This document shows positions 34,401-45,586 of a stretch of 64,000 nt of DNA, piece after piece. The DNA lies in contig JBEWZL010000184.1 of NCBI GenBank assembly GCA_045837725.1, positions 124,001-188,000 on the forward strand, given 5' to 3'. Each line of letters starts with the position of its first letter. Within the stretch, counting starts at the first letter, position 1. Under the pieces are notes generated by a model. That model searched no databases. It was not told the DNA's origin and saw only the letters and a program-made list of their open reading frames with translations. The DNA is from Vermamoeba vermiformis. Its lineage: Eukaryota; Tubulinea; Echinamoebida. A program made the translations under genes and the position numbers.

Positions 34401-36403
34401 AGTTGGCTGAAGGAACAAATTAGTATTAGATTACTAATAGACCACTCGTTGTAACTTACCGCCCTTCGAGTAGAGCTCCATAAGTTTGTGCTTGTCTTCA
34501 ATCAACTTCTTAACTGTACAAGATAGCTCGTAAACAAAGTCGCGCAACTTCACAATCTCGCTGCTTCTCTCTTCAATTTGCTCGTCGAAGTTTGTTTCGT
34601 AGTATTCGATAAGTTCTCGAAGCTCCAAGTTTTCAATGGCAAAACGAGCTACATCGGGGTGATGTGCAATTTGAGACTTCAACTGTTCGATTTCTTCTTT
34701 CAACGCCTTAGTGTCCTCCTCCTTGTCCTCAACACCATTCTTAAGGCGCTCAAGTCGAGCTTCACGAAGACGCAAGATCATCTTCGTTGATTGCAAGAAG
34801 TACTCTTTGCGCTCAATCAACATCTGCAGGGACTCGATCTTTGTGAACAGCTTTTGTTTTTCCTCTTCAAAATTTTGTTCGCGGTCGAGTGCCAGATAAA
34901 GCGCTGCTTCAATCTCGTGCACATTCTCAGTAGAGAGTGTCGATGATTGTGAGCTCGGGGACAAGTTGCATTCCTTGTCGAACTCAGCGCGGTGATGCTC
35001 GTCAAAGCTCGAATCGTCGCTGTGTTGCTTAGCCACAGCGAGCTCGGCTTGCGTTGTGGCCAACTCTGAGCGCAATCGCTTCAACTCGGCTTGCAATTGG
35101 ATCATCGAGCTGCTGGACTCTTCGTTGATGACGGCCTTGTTTCTAATTAACTTGGCACGCTGCGCGAATTTGAGTGTAGAAAGAGTTTCGCCCAAGCACT
35201 TGTCTGACGGACTGATGGTAGCAATAATAGAAGTCTTGCTGTTACCGCCGAGTGAGTCTTTCAACAAGAAGGTCAACTTTGAATCTCTATAGTGCACGAA
35301 CTGATCGCGACCATTGGCCACTTCAACTAGAGCTCGAATTACATTGCCCAATACTGACAGTGACTTGTTGATATTGCCTGCTTCTTTTAATCGCAAGCCA
35401 GTTGCTTCAGTGGACTTTTGGCGTTCAGACCCCGCCAAATCAATCAAATGAAGGCGCGAGTACTTGACAGCGGTGACACCGGCCTTGGTTTCCTGCAAGA
35501 CACTTTGATTAACGAGGATGATTGTGGACAAATATAAACGTACCTTGGATTGAATGTAAATTGTGAACACAGAGTGAGAGCGAGAAGACACTTCGTTCAT
35601 TGCAGTCTTGCCAACGTGTCTGTTCGTAGCGCCGTACTTCAACAATCGATAAGCTTGGTCTGCAGTTGACACAGCCTCTTCTACGAGGTTCTCTACATAT
35701 ACACCCTTCTTGACGTCGTCACGAATTTCTGAGGTCGGAGTTAGCAATCGACTGCTTGTCAACATATTAACACATACGCAGTTTAGCTTGAGAGGTAGGA
35801 TTGAGGAGATCGGTGATTTGTTCGTTGTAAATTTCGAGATAAGAACAGGTCGTGAAGTACTCCAAAGAAGGATTCTAAACAAGATTAGCGTAAGCAAATA
35901 GATTTAGGTAGCACATACCTCTCTTTGACGTTTGTTCATTAAATGGAAAATATATTCAAGAACGCGAGGAATTAAACCTCTAATCTCGTGGATCTCCTCT
36001 CCCTTGTCGGTCAAAGCACCTGAGAGCGTTGTTAGAAGTCATTCGTTAGCGCTGGCCACCTCTAACCTACCTTGAATAGTGAAAGTTTTGCCCGAACCTG
36101 TTTGTCCGTAGGCGAAGATTGTGCCGTGATAACCTGTAACGCACGAATCCGCGATCGGTTTACCGACTTGTTCAAATATCGATTCCTGCAATAGGGTTAA
36201 TATGCATATGAATTATCTGTATTATAGCTTACTTGGGTGCTGTCTTCATCAGCGACGTAGTCGTAAGTAAATATTTTCGGTGGTTTCGCATCCAGAATGA
36301 CCGATGATTGATCACGCACGAGAATGCATGAAGCTGATTTTTCTTCCTTTTTATTTGATGGACGTACTCTTACGAATACTTTTACGTTATCGCTACTTTC
36401 CAT
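31460..36403 (-). CDS. KIF15-like: Kinesin-12 family motor (KIF15-like)
   Basis: A multi-exon minus-strand gene starting MESSDNVKVFVRVRPSNKKE and ending with a short exon 31536-31460 (...LRDNKENLPQNI). The N-terminal motor has P-loop GQTGSGKT, CSYLEIYNEQITDLL, switch I NEVSSRSHSVF, switch II LIDLAGSERQKST, and EAGNINKSLSVLGNVI with KLTFLLKDSLGGNSKT, followed by the neck FAQRAKLIRNKAVINEE. These details are typical of kinesin-12. The remaining two thirds is almost continuous coiled coil with leucine heptads. KIF15-type motors move toward microtubule plus ends and support spindle bipolarity. E2F-like sites lie upstream. The single exon 33622-31585 carries most of the coil. Confidence 0.9.
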
Positions 36404-36968
36404 AGTTCTGAATTTTAATTTTTTAGCTTAGATAATAGTGTGGCCGAGTCGCTTAAATATTAATTAATTGTGGGGCAAATATAGTGATGATATCTAATAA
36501 AATTATTAACTTTCGCTCTTACCATTGAGATTTAGCACCAAAACTCTTGACTGAAGAAGTTATTCTACAGCCCTGCACCTCCAAAACGATATAATATTTA
36601 ATATAATCTTAGTTAATTGTGCTTGTTAACTAACACTAGCTTGAATGTTCGTTTAAAATTTGAATAAGCTTTTTGGCGCGCAACAACAACCAAACCGTTT
36701 GGCGGGAACAAAAATTTTTGCTCGAGTTTGATTTTCTTTTACAACAAAGTTAACCACAACCCTTAACTTACCGTTATCGAATCGGCGTTGTAAATGACGG
36801 GGACTGCAACCACGGAGAATACGAAGAGAACGGTTTTCTTACGTAATTTTCTTACCTTGTATTTTAAGAAGCAAGTACTATACCTTACATACAGTCAATT
36901 CATACGGCAACCTTTATGAATACTTATCAAATCTCTTCTACCAAAAATTAAATTTCCTGACTTTGATT
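36404..36968. promoter_or_regulatory. Divergent intergenic region with E2F-like sites
   Basis: This 565-base spacer separates the kinesin-12 start (minus) from the membrane-protein start (plus). It holds TTTTGGCGCGC (about 36671-36681) and a perfect E2F consensus TTTGGCGGGAA (36698-36708). Kinesin-12 is a mitotic gene, so S/G2 regulation by E2F is a reasonable inference. The rest is AT-rich without a visible ORF. Confidence 0.4.
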
Positions 36969-37577
36969 ATGACACGAACACAAATGCCAAACAAATACCT
37001 CATACTACTTGTAGTTCTACTGTCTGGCTATGTTACTGCTCGAGGACCAGGCGGACCCGGAGGTGGTTGGGCAATGGGACGAATATGCCAACGAGACTGT
37101 TCCGTGGATTGTTTTTCGATCGCACCTTATAAGTGTCTCCAAGGCACAGGAAAATTAGGAGGAGTTGATTTTAATGCTATTGAATTTGTTCACGGCAAGA
37201 ATTATCAAAATCAGTGGACTTTAGCAGCATTTAATGACAGTCAAAATTGCAATGCTACCACGGCTGTATTTGCTTACCCTCTCCTTGTGGCCACATCGTG
37301 CCTAAATATTTCTCTCAATTATAATGGCAACCAATATTCCTACTTGTACATAGAAGGCCCCGCTCCACAAAACAATAATTTGACATCCGCGACAGATGAA
37401 CTCTCTTACACGCAGACAGGGTTCTCAAATGACTCATTTCCGATAGTATTTGCCGTTGTGCCACTAGTTCTAATCGTTATATCTTTGGTAGTCGTTGTTG
37501 TTGCAGTTGTCAAAGCGATCAAAAGAAAAAGGAACAAACAATCAGAAGAGGAAGAAGCCTTTGATCTTGCCTCATAA
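36969..37577 (+). CDS. Single-pass type I membrane protein, unknown function
   Basis: One uninterrupted exon of 202 residues. It has a signal peptide (about residues 8-24, YLILLVVLLSGYVTA), a Gly/Pro-rich start of the mature chain, and an extracellular part with six or so cysteines and several N-x-S/T sites. A strongly hydrophobic helix near residues 158-180 (VFAVVPLVLIVISLVVVVVAV) is followed by a basic stop-transfer cluster KAIKRKRNK and an acidic tail. It is one of very few intronless genes here. I do not recognise the family. Surface or endomembrane location is inferred from topology. The ATG at 36969 is used because upstream in-frame codons lack an ATG. Confidence 0.75.
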   Translation: MTRTQMPNKYLILLVVLLSGYVTARGPGGPGGGWAMGRICQRDCSVDCFSIAPYKCLQGTGKLGGVDFNAIEFVHGKNYQNQWTLAAFNDSQNCNATTAVFAYPLLVATSCLNISLNYNGNQYSYLYIEGPAPQNNNLTSATDELSYTQTGFSNDSFPIVFAVVPLVLIVISLVVVVVAVVKAIKRKRNKQSEEEEAFDLAS

Positions 37578-37666
37578 GTACAATGTAATAGCGACTACAC
37601 CATGTAAATAAACTCGAAGTTATTAGTATACCAAAAAATTCCGTTAGTTCGGATTCAAGTTTTGAA

Positions 37667-38393
37667 ATGGTAAACACACGTGCACATACTACGGCATACC
37701 GAACTAACTTTATTTAGAGTGCCAAGAAGGGTAAGAGCAAATCTACACCACGAAAGGCGAAGGTCAAATTGACCCAAGAGCAAGAGAATGAGATCAGAGA
37801 AGCCTTCGACCTGTTCGATACAGATAATTCAGGTAAATTATTGTTAATATTATTCATTAATTTTGAAGTGATGAGAAAGCTGTTTGTTTCTCGAGAAAAA
37901 AAGGTTAACAATTATTCGTAGGCACGATCGATGCTAATGAGCTCAAGGTCGCTATGAAAGCTTTAGGATTTGAAGCAAATGATCAAGAAGTAAAACAAAT
38001 GATTGCTAGCATAGATACAGACGGCAGTGGTACCATTGACTACGAAGAGTTTTTGAATATGATGACAGCGAAGATGGTGCGTGGTAGTTATGCCTTTAAA
38101 TACGTCTAATCACTATTCAATAGAGTGAACAAGACTCGCTCGATGAGATTAAGAAAGCGTTTCATTTATTTGACCCCGACAACACTGGCATCACTTTTGA
38201 AAAGTTGAAGCGCGTGGCCATTGAATTAGGCGAAGAGCTCACTGACGAAGAGATTCGAGAAATGATCAGAGAGGCCTCTGCTAGTAAGTGATGGGGTGAC
38301 TATTAACGCAGCTATATGACTAACGAATGTGCAGATGACCGCGTGACATTCGAAGACTTTGCAGCAATTATGACCAAAGCCACCAAATATTAA
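37667..38393 (+). CDS. CETN: Centrin (EF-hand)
   Basis: Exons 37667-37669, 37718-37832, 37922-38076, 38124-38283 and 38335-38393 give 163 residues. After a basic N-terminus come [19 protein letters not shown]-hand 1 loop DTDNSGTIDANE, EF-hand 2 loop [12 protein letters not shown], a degenerate third loop [11 protein letters not shown], and a fourth hand with [10 protein letters not shown]. It ends TKATKY rather than the usual KKTSLY. Helix linker and charge pattern are those of centrin rather than calmodulin. Centrins act at centrosomes or basal bodies, in nucleotide excision repair and in mRNA export. Exon 1 contributes only the ATG: the intron begins directly after it. Confidence 0.88.
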
Positions 38394-38460
38394 CTGTCGC
38401 GTTAATTGTGAGATGTAAATAATTTATAAAGTCTATATTAACAAAGAGAACTCGAGTGCT

Positions 38461-41099
38461 TTACATCGACAAGGTCTCAGGTTTGCGCTCAACATCTTCA
38501 ATCAACGAATCGAGGAACGAGTCGCCATTGATCATCTTTGTCGTGGCCAACAAGAAGTCACGGCCATCGCTCTGTTGGTTCAAAAATCTCATCGCAGCCA
38601 CTTCAGTGAATGTCATGCCACCAATGAAGAACACGAGTGTCACGGCGTTCTTGCCCGTGGTAGTTTTGTCTGCACAATGTCATCAGTAGAGCTCACTACG
38701 ATTAGTGTTAGATAGTGTCTTACCCATCTTCAAGCCAGAGTGCAAAGATTGCTTAGCATGGAATGCAGGACCACCAGGAATCATGCGCAACAACTCATCG
38801 GCACGAGGCCAGCCCCAGCCTTGGTAGATCTTGGACTCGCCTTCCTTCTCGCCTAAAAACAGATCAGTACCACACAGCTTCACATAAATAATCGTCGTAC
38901 CTTGACCTTCAGGTTGTGCTGCATCGTTGCCCTTTTGCAACAATGAGAGTGGATTCAGTGAAGGCAAACCAGTGCCCGAGCTCTGTTGACCCGCTAGTTC
39001 CACAAGTCTGACTGTCAGTGGTGCGTAGCCTGAATAGACATAAGCAATGTCCTTTGGGTTCTGTTCATCAATGTCCTCGACAATCAATCGAATGTCCTTG
39101 CGCAGACGAGGGAACGTTGTGCCCTTGTTGTCTTGTTTCTTCAACATGCCCAGTTGCGCCAAGTTGTCCAGTGTGAACATGTATTGATAGCCGTAGGTTT
39201 GAATAATTTCTCGCGAGAAGAATTGGTATTGCTTTTCTTTCAAGCCTCCAGTGGTCAATGAGTACAAGCACAACATGCGCAGCACTTTAACGAGTGGATC
39301 TTGCTTTGCAATGCACTCTTCGATGTATTGCTCGCTAGCTTCGATGTCAGTGCCCACTAACAAGTCTGTACAAGAGTTAGCAATGCTCTACTTCACGATC
39401 GAAGTACATACTTTGTTCTGCCTCCAAATGAGTGTGGAAAGCTTGCTCTCGTGTAGTTTTTAAAATTGACTCGGCAATGTTAGTGTCTGTCAAATATTAG
39501 CCCCAAGTCAACTTGTCATCATTTGTCAGCGCCTTACGAATTCTCAAGAACTGATGCTCTTGTTGGAACGAGCTCAACTTCTTCATGAAGTCCTTGATTT
39601 GTGACACTGTTTGGGCCTTGTGTCGCTCCTAAAACAATTGTTAATCACCGTTAATCACAGCATTTGCTGCGTACTTTGTAATATTGATCGATGAGCTTTG
39701 CTTTTTGATTTAAAATGGGACCAATAACACTGAAGTTCAAGTCACGAATGTCACGATAAATCTTGTCGTTGCTGTTCAATGGAACTTTAATCTTCTTTTT
39801 CTCTGGCGGCTTTTGGTCCTGTTGAATGAACCATATTAATTATCGCTCTTTTTAATCTTTACTTGTCGACATACTTTTTTCGGTTGGTTGGTCTGTGCTT
39901 TTGGATCCACAATCATTTCGTTAGGCAGATCCACAGTACCTAGTGTATTTAGTATTTGTTTGGCATAATAAGTTAATTAACGTACTGTTGTTAATTCCAT
40001 AGAACTCGTCAATCAAGCCTTCGTAAGTCAATTGAGTGCAGACAGGTGTCACGAGGTCAGCCATGCGATCAAGCAAGATGACAGTGTCGATCTCAGGCAC
40101 GATCATTGGCTCTTGTGAACCCATTTCTGAACGGCGTAACTTCAACATCAGCTCTGCGACTATTTGTGCATTGACTCCTTTGCCCTTAATGTTCGGAATA
40201 ATGCCAAAGAGTGACTGCAACTTCATCAACGCTTTAGCCACGTAGAACAATGACGTTCTGTCACTTTCCTATAAACAAATACATTGTTATGAATGGTGCA
40301 CGGACTGAAGTAATCATAGTACGCACCAAGTTGCACTCTTTGAATGAGTTTGGCAGCTCTAAGCTCAACACGTCTTCGTCAAATGGAATCAAATCGAGGT
40401 GGTACTCGCCAAGCATGACATCTGTGCAGTGAGTGTGCGTCAATAACGGTCAAAATATACAACGGTGGGCTGACTGAACATACTCTGATACACGCCCTCT
40501 TCTTCGAGAATGCGCTCACAGATCATGGTCCTGCGCGGCACAAAAAATACTGAATAACTCTTGCTGCCTTGACCTGCCTCTTTGTGCCCCTTGATGTGCT
40601 CGGCAATGTAGCGCATGTATTTGACACTTCGCACGAAAGGTCAATTTTCTTTGAACTGTTTCCAATTTCAGAATTTAATAGTACGTACTTGGGTCTGCAA
40701 ATGTATATCAAATGTGTTTTATCGGTGTCCAAATAGCCTGGGGATAAATAAAATATTTTTTCAACACCAAGATCCTATTTAATAATTGTATAATTAATAA
40801 TTGTACCAATAATTTGTCTATATAACGTACTTTTAATATTCCAATCTCTACAATTAAACTCAGTGGTCCTGCAAGTTCCGGATCCAAAATTAATACTTTT
40901 CCCTTCTTGCCACCAACCTACGAATATTATTAACAAATACCGTAGATCAAATAATAATTTTCGAATTTCTTACGGAAGAAATTATATCAGTAAGCTCCTT
41001 CTTTTCATGATCTCGCAATGCAGTCAGATTGATAACTGCGTTGTCCAAGTTACATTGGCCACTCTGTGGAGGAGCTGGTGCGCCACCTTGTGCTGCCAT
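38461..41099 (-). CDS. VPS33: VPS33, Sec1/Munc18 subunit of HOPS/CORVET
   Basis: A many-exon minus-strand gene from MAAQGGAPAPPQSG to ...VERKPETLSM. Recognisable VPS33A stretches, in order, are VLILDPELAGPLSLI, YSVFFVPRRTMICER, YHLDLIPFDEDVLSLE, FKECNLVR, DTVILLDRMADLVTP with QLTYEGLIDEFYGI, VKVLRMLCLYSLTTGGLKEK, EIIQTYGYQYMFTL, DIAYVYSGYAPLTVRL, and FFIGGMTFTEVAAMRFL near the C-terminus. VPS33 templates SNARE complexes and binds VPS16, whose gene is also in this window. Some internal introns were not resolved base by base. Confidence 0.92.
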
Positions 41100-41239
41100 T
41101 GTACGTATTAACAATAAAATTGAAACGGAAAGTTCAATAACAAAACTTGTCAAGATCGCTCACCCAGGGCAATAGAATCTTTTCCTTGACAACCGCTTTC
41201 TCAATGATTCAGTCAATTAAACTCGCAAATAATAACACA

Positions 41240-41665
41240 ATGTCTGCCAACTCTAAGTGCCCTCAATGCGGTAAGACCGTCTACTTCGCTGAACGAAGCA
41301 CCTTCGAAGGAAAAGATTATCACAGCATCTGTTTAATTCAAAGACAAAAGCAAGAAAGCAGCATTCACAACAAGGGGTTAGTATTGCATTCTACATTTTT
41401 TAAAAATATTTGGAATAATTTATGATTTTTTTCAGTTTCTACGGCCTCACTCCTCAAGATCCCTCTGTTGTTCACGTTGGTGGTCAAGCTTCTCCTCGTC
41501 AACAACAACCCGCTCAATGTATGTATATCTGCCATTATTCTTGTTACGTTTACGAAGCCTAATTACTGTTCAGCGTCCGGAGCTACTCCCAGATTTTGCT
41601 CCAACTGCGGTGCCTCTCGTGCGGCTGACGCCAAGTTCTGTGCTGGCTGCGGTACCAAGTACTAA
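41240..41665 (+). CDS. Half-LIM plus zinc-ribbon small protein
   Basis: Three exons (41240-41376, 41436-41518, 41574-41665) encode 103 residues. The start reads MSANSKCPQCGKTVYFAE, then YHSICL, giving the C-x2-C...H-x2-C first zinc site of a LIM domain such as CRP. No second LIM zinc site follows. After a Gln/Pro-rich linker, the C-terminus has a zinc ribbon FCSNCGASRAADAKFCAGCG. Codon use is C-ending, suggesting good expression. Function is unknown; an adaptor or RNA-binding role is only a guess. Confidence 0.75.
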
Positions 41666-41825
41666 ATAATACTCGGTGAACGACTGTAGCAATTAAATAA
41701 ACACCAGTCGACCAATGTCGGGTGATGACGTAATCGTGAGCTCAGCGGACCAAAAAAACATGCAAACAGCGCTGCTGTTATTTTGTCGTTCAGTTTTGTT
41801 TAGATAACAATACATACTAGTCGTC

Positions 41826-44445
41826 ATGTTGCGTACTGCTTGTGTTCAACTCGGCAAAACTCTTTCGCGCCGTGTCACCAACAGCGGCAGATCCCTTTCC
41901 ACGATCGCCGGACGAAAACACTCTGCTGTCGTGAGAAAACCCCTCCAAAATGCCACCAGTGTATTTTCCTATGCCGTAAGTTCGTTATCATAATTTTACC
42001 GTCATAGCAATCCGATGCAGTATTGGATCGGACTTTTTTTCTGTTATTTTCAAAATTAAGAAAGAGTGCCGCCAATTATTTAAATAAATAATATTTATGT
42101 GACAATTCCCTGAGTAATATTAAATAGGCAACTAACTCATTTCTGATCTCTCAGTTTGGCCAATCCAGTCGCAGACTTATGTCAACGGACAAACCTGACG
42201 CATTCAACTTGGACGAGCTCACAAAGAAAATTGAAGAGATGAAGAACGCCGGTCAATCCCCAGATGCAGCCCTCGAAGAGATGTACGTTAAGTCACGTGC
42301 AAATGTTTGCAGTCCTTTGTCTAACTTAATTACACAGCTTGAAAAACGAGAAGGTCAATGTTGCTCAAGAGGAAGCCATGGAGAAAGAAGAGAAGGTCGA
42401 GGACGTCCTCATCCAAGAGAACGAGAAGCAAACAGGCGAGGCTAGCAAGCTCGAATTCCAAGCTGAGACTCGCAAGTTGCTCGATATCGTCGCTCGCTCA
42501 TTGTACACTGACAAAGAAGTCTTCGTGCGTGAAATTATTTCGAACGCATCTGATGCTTTGGAGAAAGTTCGTCACCGCGAAATGATGAAGGAAGCCGTCG
42601 CTGAGCCCGACACCACCCTCGAGGTCAAGATCTCTGTCGACGAGGCCAAGAACACCTTCATCATTCAGGACAGTGGCATTGGTATGACCAAGGAAGAGTT
42701 GCAAAAGCACTTGGGTCGCATTGGTTACTCGGGAACTGGCGAGTTTTTGAAGCTGATGGAAGGCGGTGCTAACAACAATATGATTGGTCAATTCGGTGTT
42801 GGTTTCTACTCCGTCTTCATGGTCGCGCACACTGTCAGAGTGTACACGCGTTCTGCTGCTGACCCTAATGCCAAGGGCTACATTTGGACCTCAGACGGCA
42901 CTGGCAGCTACACTATTGCTGAAGCCGACGGTGTTGCCCGTGGTACCAAGATTGTTCTTGAATTGCGCGAAGGCAACCACGAGTTTGCTAAGAAGCAATC
43001 TGTCGAGAACATCGTCAAGAAGTACTCGAACTTTGTTGGCTTCCCCATCTCTCTCAACGGCAAGCGCATCAACAATATTAAGGCCTTGTGGACTATGAAC
43101 AAGGACCGCATCACTCCTGAGGAGCACAAAGAGTTCTACCAAGTACGTACAACTTTACAAAGCAATTCGTTAATGCCATTCTAACTTCTATTTGCAGTTC
43201 ATCTCTCATTCATACGACTCACCCATGTACACTATTATGTACTCCACTGACAGTCCCATCAACATTCGCAGTTTGTTCTACGTCCCTGAACAACACATGG
43301 AACGCTACGGAGTTAGACTCGAGCCTGGTGTTTCACTCTTCTGCCGCAAGGTTTTGATTCAACAGAAGGCTAAAGGTCTCTTGCCCGAATGGTTGCGCTT
43401 CGTTAAGGGTAAGTTATCATGCGGCATACGAGTGCCTGGAGTTCAGTGTTGTTGCAACGTACTAACGTCCATGACAGGTGTCGTTGACAGCGAAGACATT
43501 CCTTTGAACTTGTCCCGTGAACATCTCCAAGACAGCACTCTCATCAAGAGATTGAGCGCTAGCATCACTCGTCGATTGATCAAGTACTTCGACGACGAGT
43601 CCAATGCTGATCCTCAAAAATACGAAAAGTTCTTCCGTGAATTCGGCGTGTTCCTCAAAGAAGGTGTTTGCACTGACGCCAAGTTCAAAGAAGACATTGC
43701 CAAGTTGTTGCGCATGGAGTCTTCAACTAACAAGGCCAATGAATTGACCTCACTCGACAAATACATCGAGCGCATGCCCAAGGAACAAAAGGACATCTAT
43801 TTCTTAGTCACACCTACTCGCCAATTGGCTGAGTCTAGCCCTTACTTTGAGGCCTTCAAAGAGAACGGCATTGAAGTCTTGTTCATGTACACTGACATTG
43901 ATGACTTCGTCATGGCCAATCTCCAGACCTACAAGGACAAGCGCGTCGTTACCATCGAGTCTGCTGAAGCCGGTGCTGCTATTAACCAAATCAAGAAGGA
44001 GAAGAAGGACGAGAAGAAGGATGAGGAGAAGAAGGACGAGACAGTCGCTGCCTTGACCACTGAGCAGTTCAAGGACTTCGCTAAATGGATGAAAGAAGTG
44101 CTCGTCACTCGTGTCAGCAGTGTCACTGACACCACTCGCTTGTCATCTTCACCCGCTGTTATCATTGACCACGAGTCCATGGCCTTCCGCCGTACTATGC
44201 GCAAGATGGACCCTCTCAACACTCCTGCCTTGCCCAAACAACAATTGCAAGTCAACATTAAGCACCCGATCATTGTCAAGCTCAACCAAGTGCGCAACAC
44301 TGATGCTCAACTCGCGAAGGAGATTGCTGAACAAGTCTTCGACAACGCTTTGATCCAAGCTGGTCTGTTGGACGAAGGTCGATCAATGATTCCTCGTCTG
44401 CAGAAATTGATGGAAATCTCATTGGACACCAAGGCCCAAAAATAA
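41826..44445 (+). CDS. TRAP1: Mitochondrial HSP90 (TRAP1)
   Basis: Five exons (41826-41975, 42155-42282, 42338-43142, 43198-43408, 43478-44445) give 753 residues. The first 60 residues, rich in Arg and Ser (MLRTACVQLGKTLSRRV...), form a mitochondrial presequence. The ATPase domain shows LYTDKEVFVREIISNASDAL, DSGIGM, GRIGYSGTGEFL and GQFGVGFYSVF. The middle domain has LFCRKVLI and VVDSEDIPLNLSREHLQ. The C-terminus lacks an MEEVD motif, as expected for organellar HSP90. TRAP1 folds client proteins in the matrix. A charged DEKKDEEKKDE insert is present before the C-terminal domain. Confidence 0.95.
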
Positions 44446-44526
44446 GCTGCCGTGCTGACCACAGAAATTTTGTATTGCGAATAAAAAGTCAAAAACGAAC
44501 GTTTTGTCTGTCAAGTTAACAGCACA

Positions 44527-45112
44527 ATGGAGAACAACGATGATGCTTGGGATGAGGCGCGCATCAAGTCAATGAGTGCTGCACTCTCCTCACCTCCCGT
44601 GCAGCAGATGCTGTCAAAGTGGGAGGGTGAAAAGACACTCCTCAGGAAGCAGGCTATTGAATTTTGGAAAGCATTCGATAAAGAATTTGAAGAATTTTGG
44701 AATAAAATCAACAATGATCTCCGAAGTGCATTTATATTGACAGCGATCGAAGATCTGGTTGAAGGGGTAATAATCAATTTTCCGTATTTCCAATTATTTT
44801 TAAATTAATATTCCAAACGTTTAATAGGGTGGTGTTGAACCACTGATTATTTGCTGTTGTCCAGAAATATTATCCGAGGAGATGATTACAAATCCGAAAA
44901 AGATCGTGGATCTGTTTGCCCTTCTCGCATCTGGAAAAGAGAATTTCCCCAACACCAACGCTGACAGTGACAATGGTGCTTCTATAATTTCTTCGCTTGA
45001 GCAGTCACCAGAAGTAGAGAAGTCTCTAAAGTTATGTCGTAGCAATTTGCTGCTGCAGTTCTGCGTTGCAATACAACTCGTTTTTACCGAAGAGAAGAAT
45101 TCTCTAAGTTAA
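44527..45112 (+). CDS. Uncharacterised protein, 174 residues
   Basis: Two exons (44527-44766 and 44828-45112) join in phase. The first half is acidic and helical (WDEARIKSMSAALSS, then LLRKQAIEFWKAFDKEFEEFW). The second half has EPLIICCCPEIL, LFALLASGKENFP and a helical end LLLQFCVAIQLVF. No signal peptide or clear transmembrane helix. No family recognised. The start codon lies only 81 bases after the TRAP1 stop. Confidence 0.6.
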
Positions 45113-45270
45113 CCCTGTAAATAAATTTAATTATAGTCTCGTTAAGGATCGAGATCGGAGAATTTCGGTGCTTTAGATGCGCAAGAAAACAGAGTGATGG
45201 CCGTCAAACAAGAATTGGAACATGTAGAATACACCGAGCAAAAAATCACGCTTAGATCCGTCACGAAGTT

Positions 45271-45278
45271 AAAAAAAA
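45271..45278 (-). terminator. RNA polymerase III terminator of tRNA-Sec
   Basis: A run of eight T on the minus strand begins four bases after the tRNA discriminator base. T runs of this length stop RNA polymerase III. Confidence 0.8.
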
Positions 45279-45281
45279 GGT

Positions 45282-45369
45282 CGCTGAGAAGGAGGAATTG
45301 AACCCCTACCACTCTCGTGGTCTACGGATTTGAAGTCCGCACCTGTCACCAGACAAAGCTCATCCCAGC
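45282..45369 (-). tRNA. tRNA-Sec: tRNA-Sec (anticodon UCA)
   Basis: This 88-base gene folds as a eukaryotic selenocysteine tRNA. It has a 9-bp acceptor arm starting GCTGGGATG, with the same U-U mismatch at pair 8 as in animals. The 6-bp D stem has a four-base loop TGGT. The anticodon loop is CTTCAAA with anticodon TCA. The variable arm ACCAC-GAGA-GTGGT is long, and the T stem is 4 bp with loop TTCAATT. The 9+4 acceptor/T arrangement and long D stem separate it from tRNA-Ser. It decodes in-frame UGA with the SECIS machinery, so this organism makes selenoproteins. No CCA is encoded. Confidence 0.93.
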
Positions 45370-45586
45370 ACCTTATTTATCGATGGAAGGAGTCTGTTCT
45401 ACTTGGCTCAATATCCTGCAGGAATTTATTGTGGGTCACGCAACCCCGCCATAGCTTCAATATCAGCTGGTCTTTGTTAGCGGCAGTTTGATGCGGAATT
45501 AGTGCGAACGTTTCCCAAACCGATCACATTTCCGGAGCAAAAGGTGTCCAGAGAACTTGGAGTGCTGGTAGGTTCCTCTAACCAAG

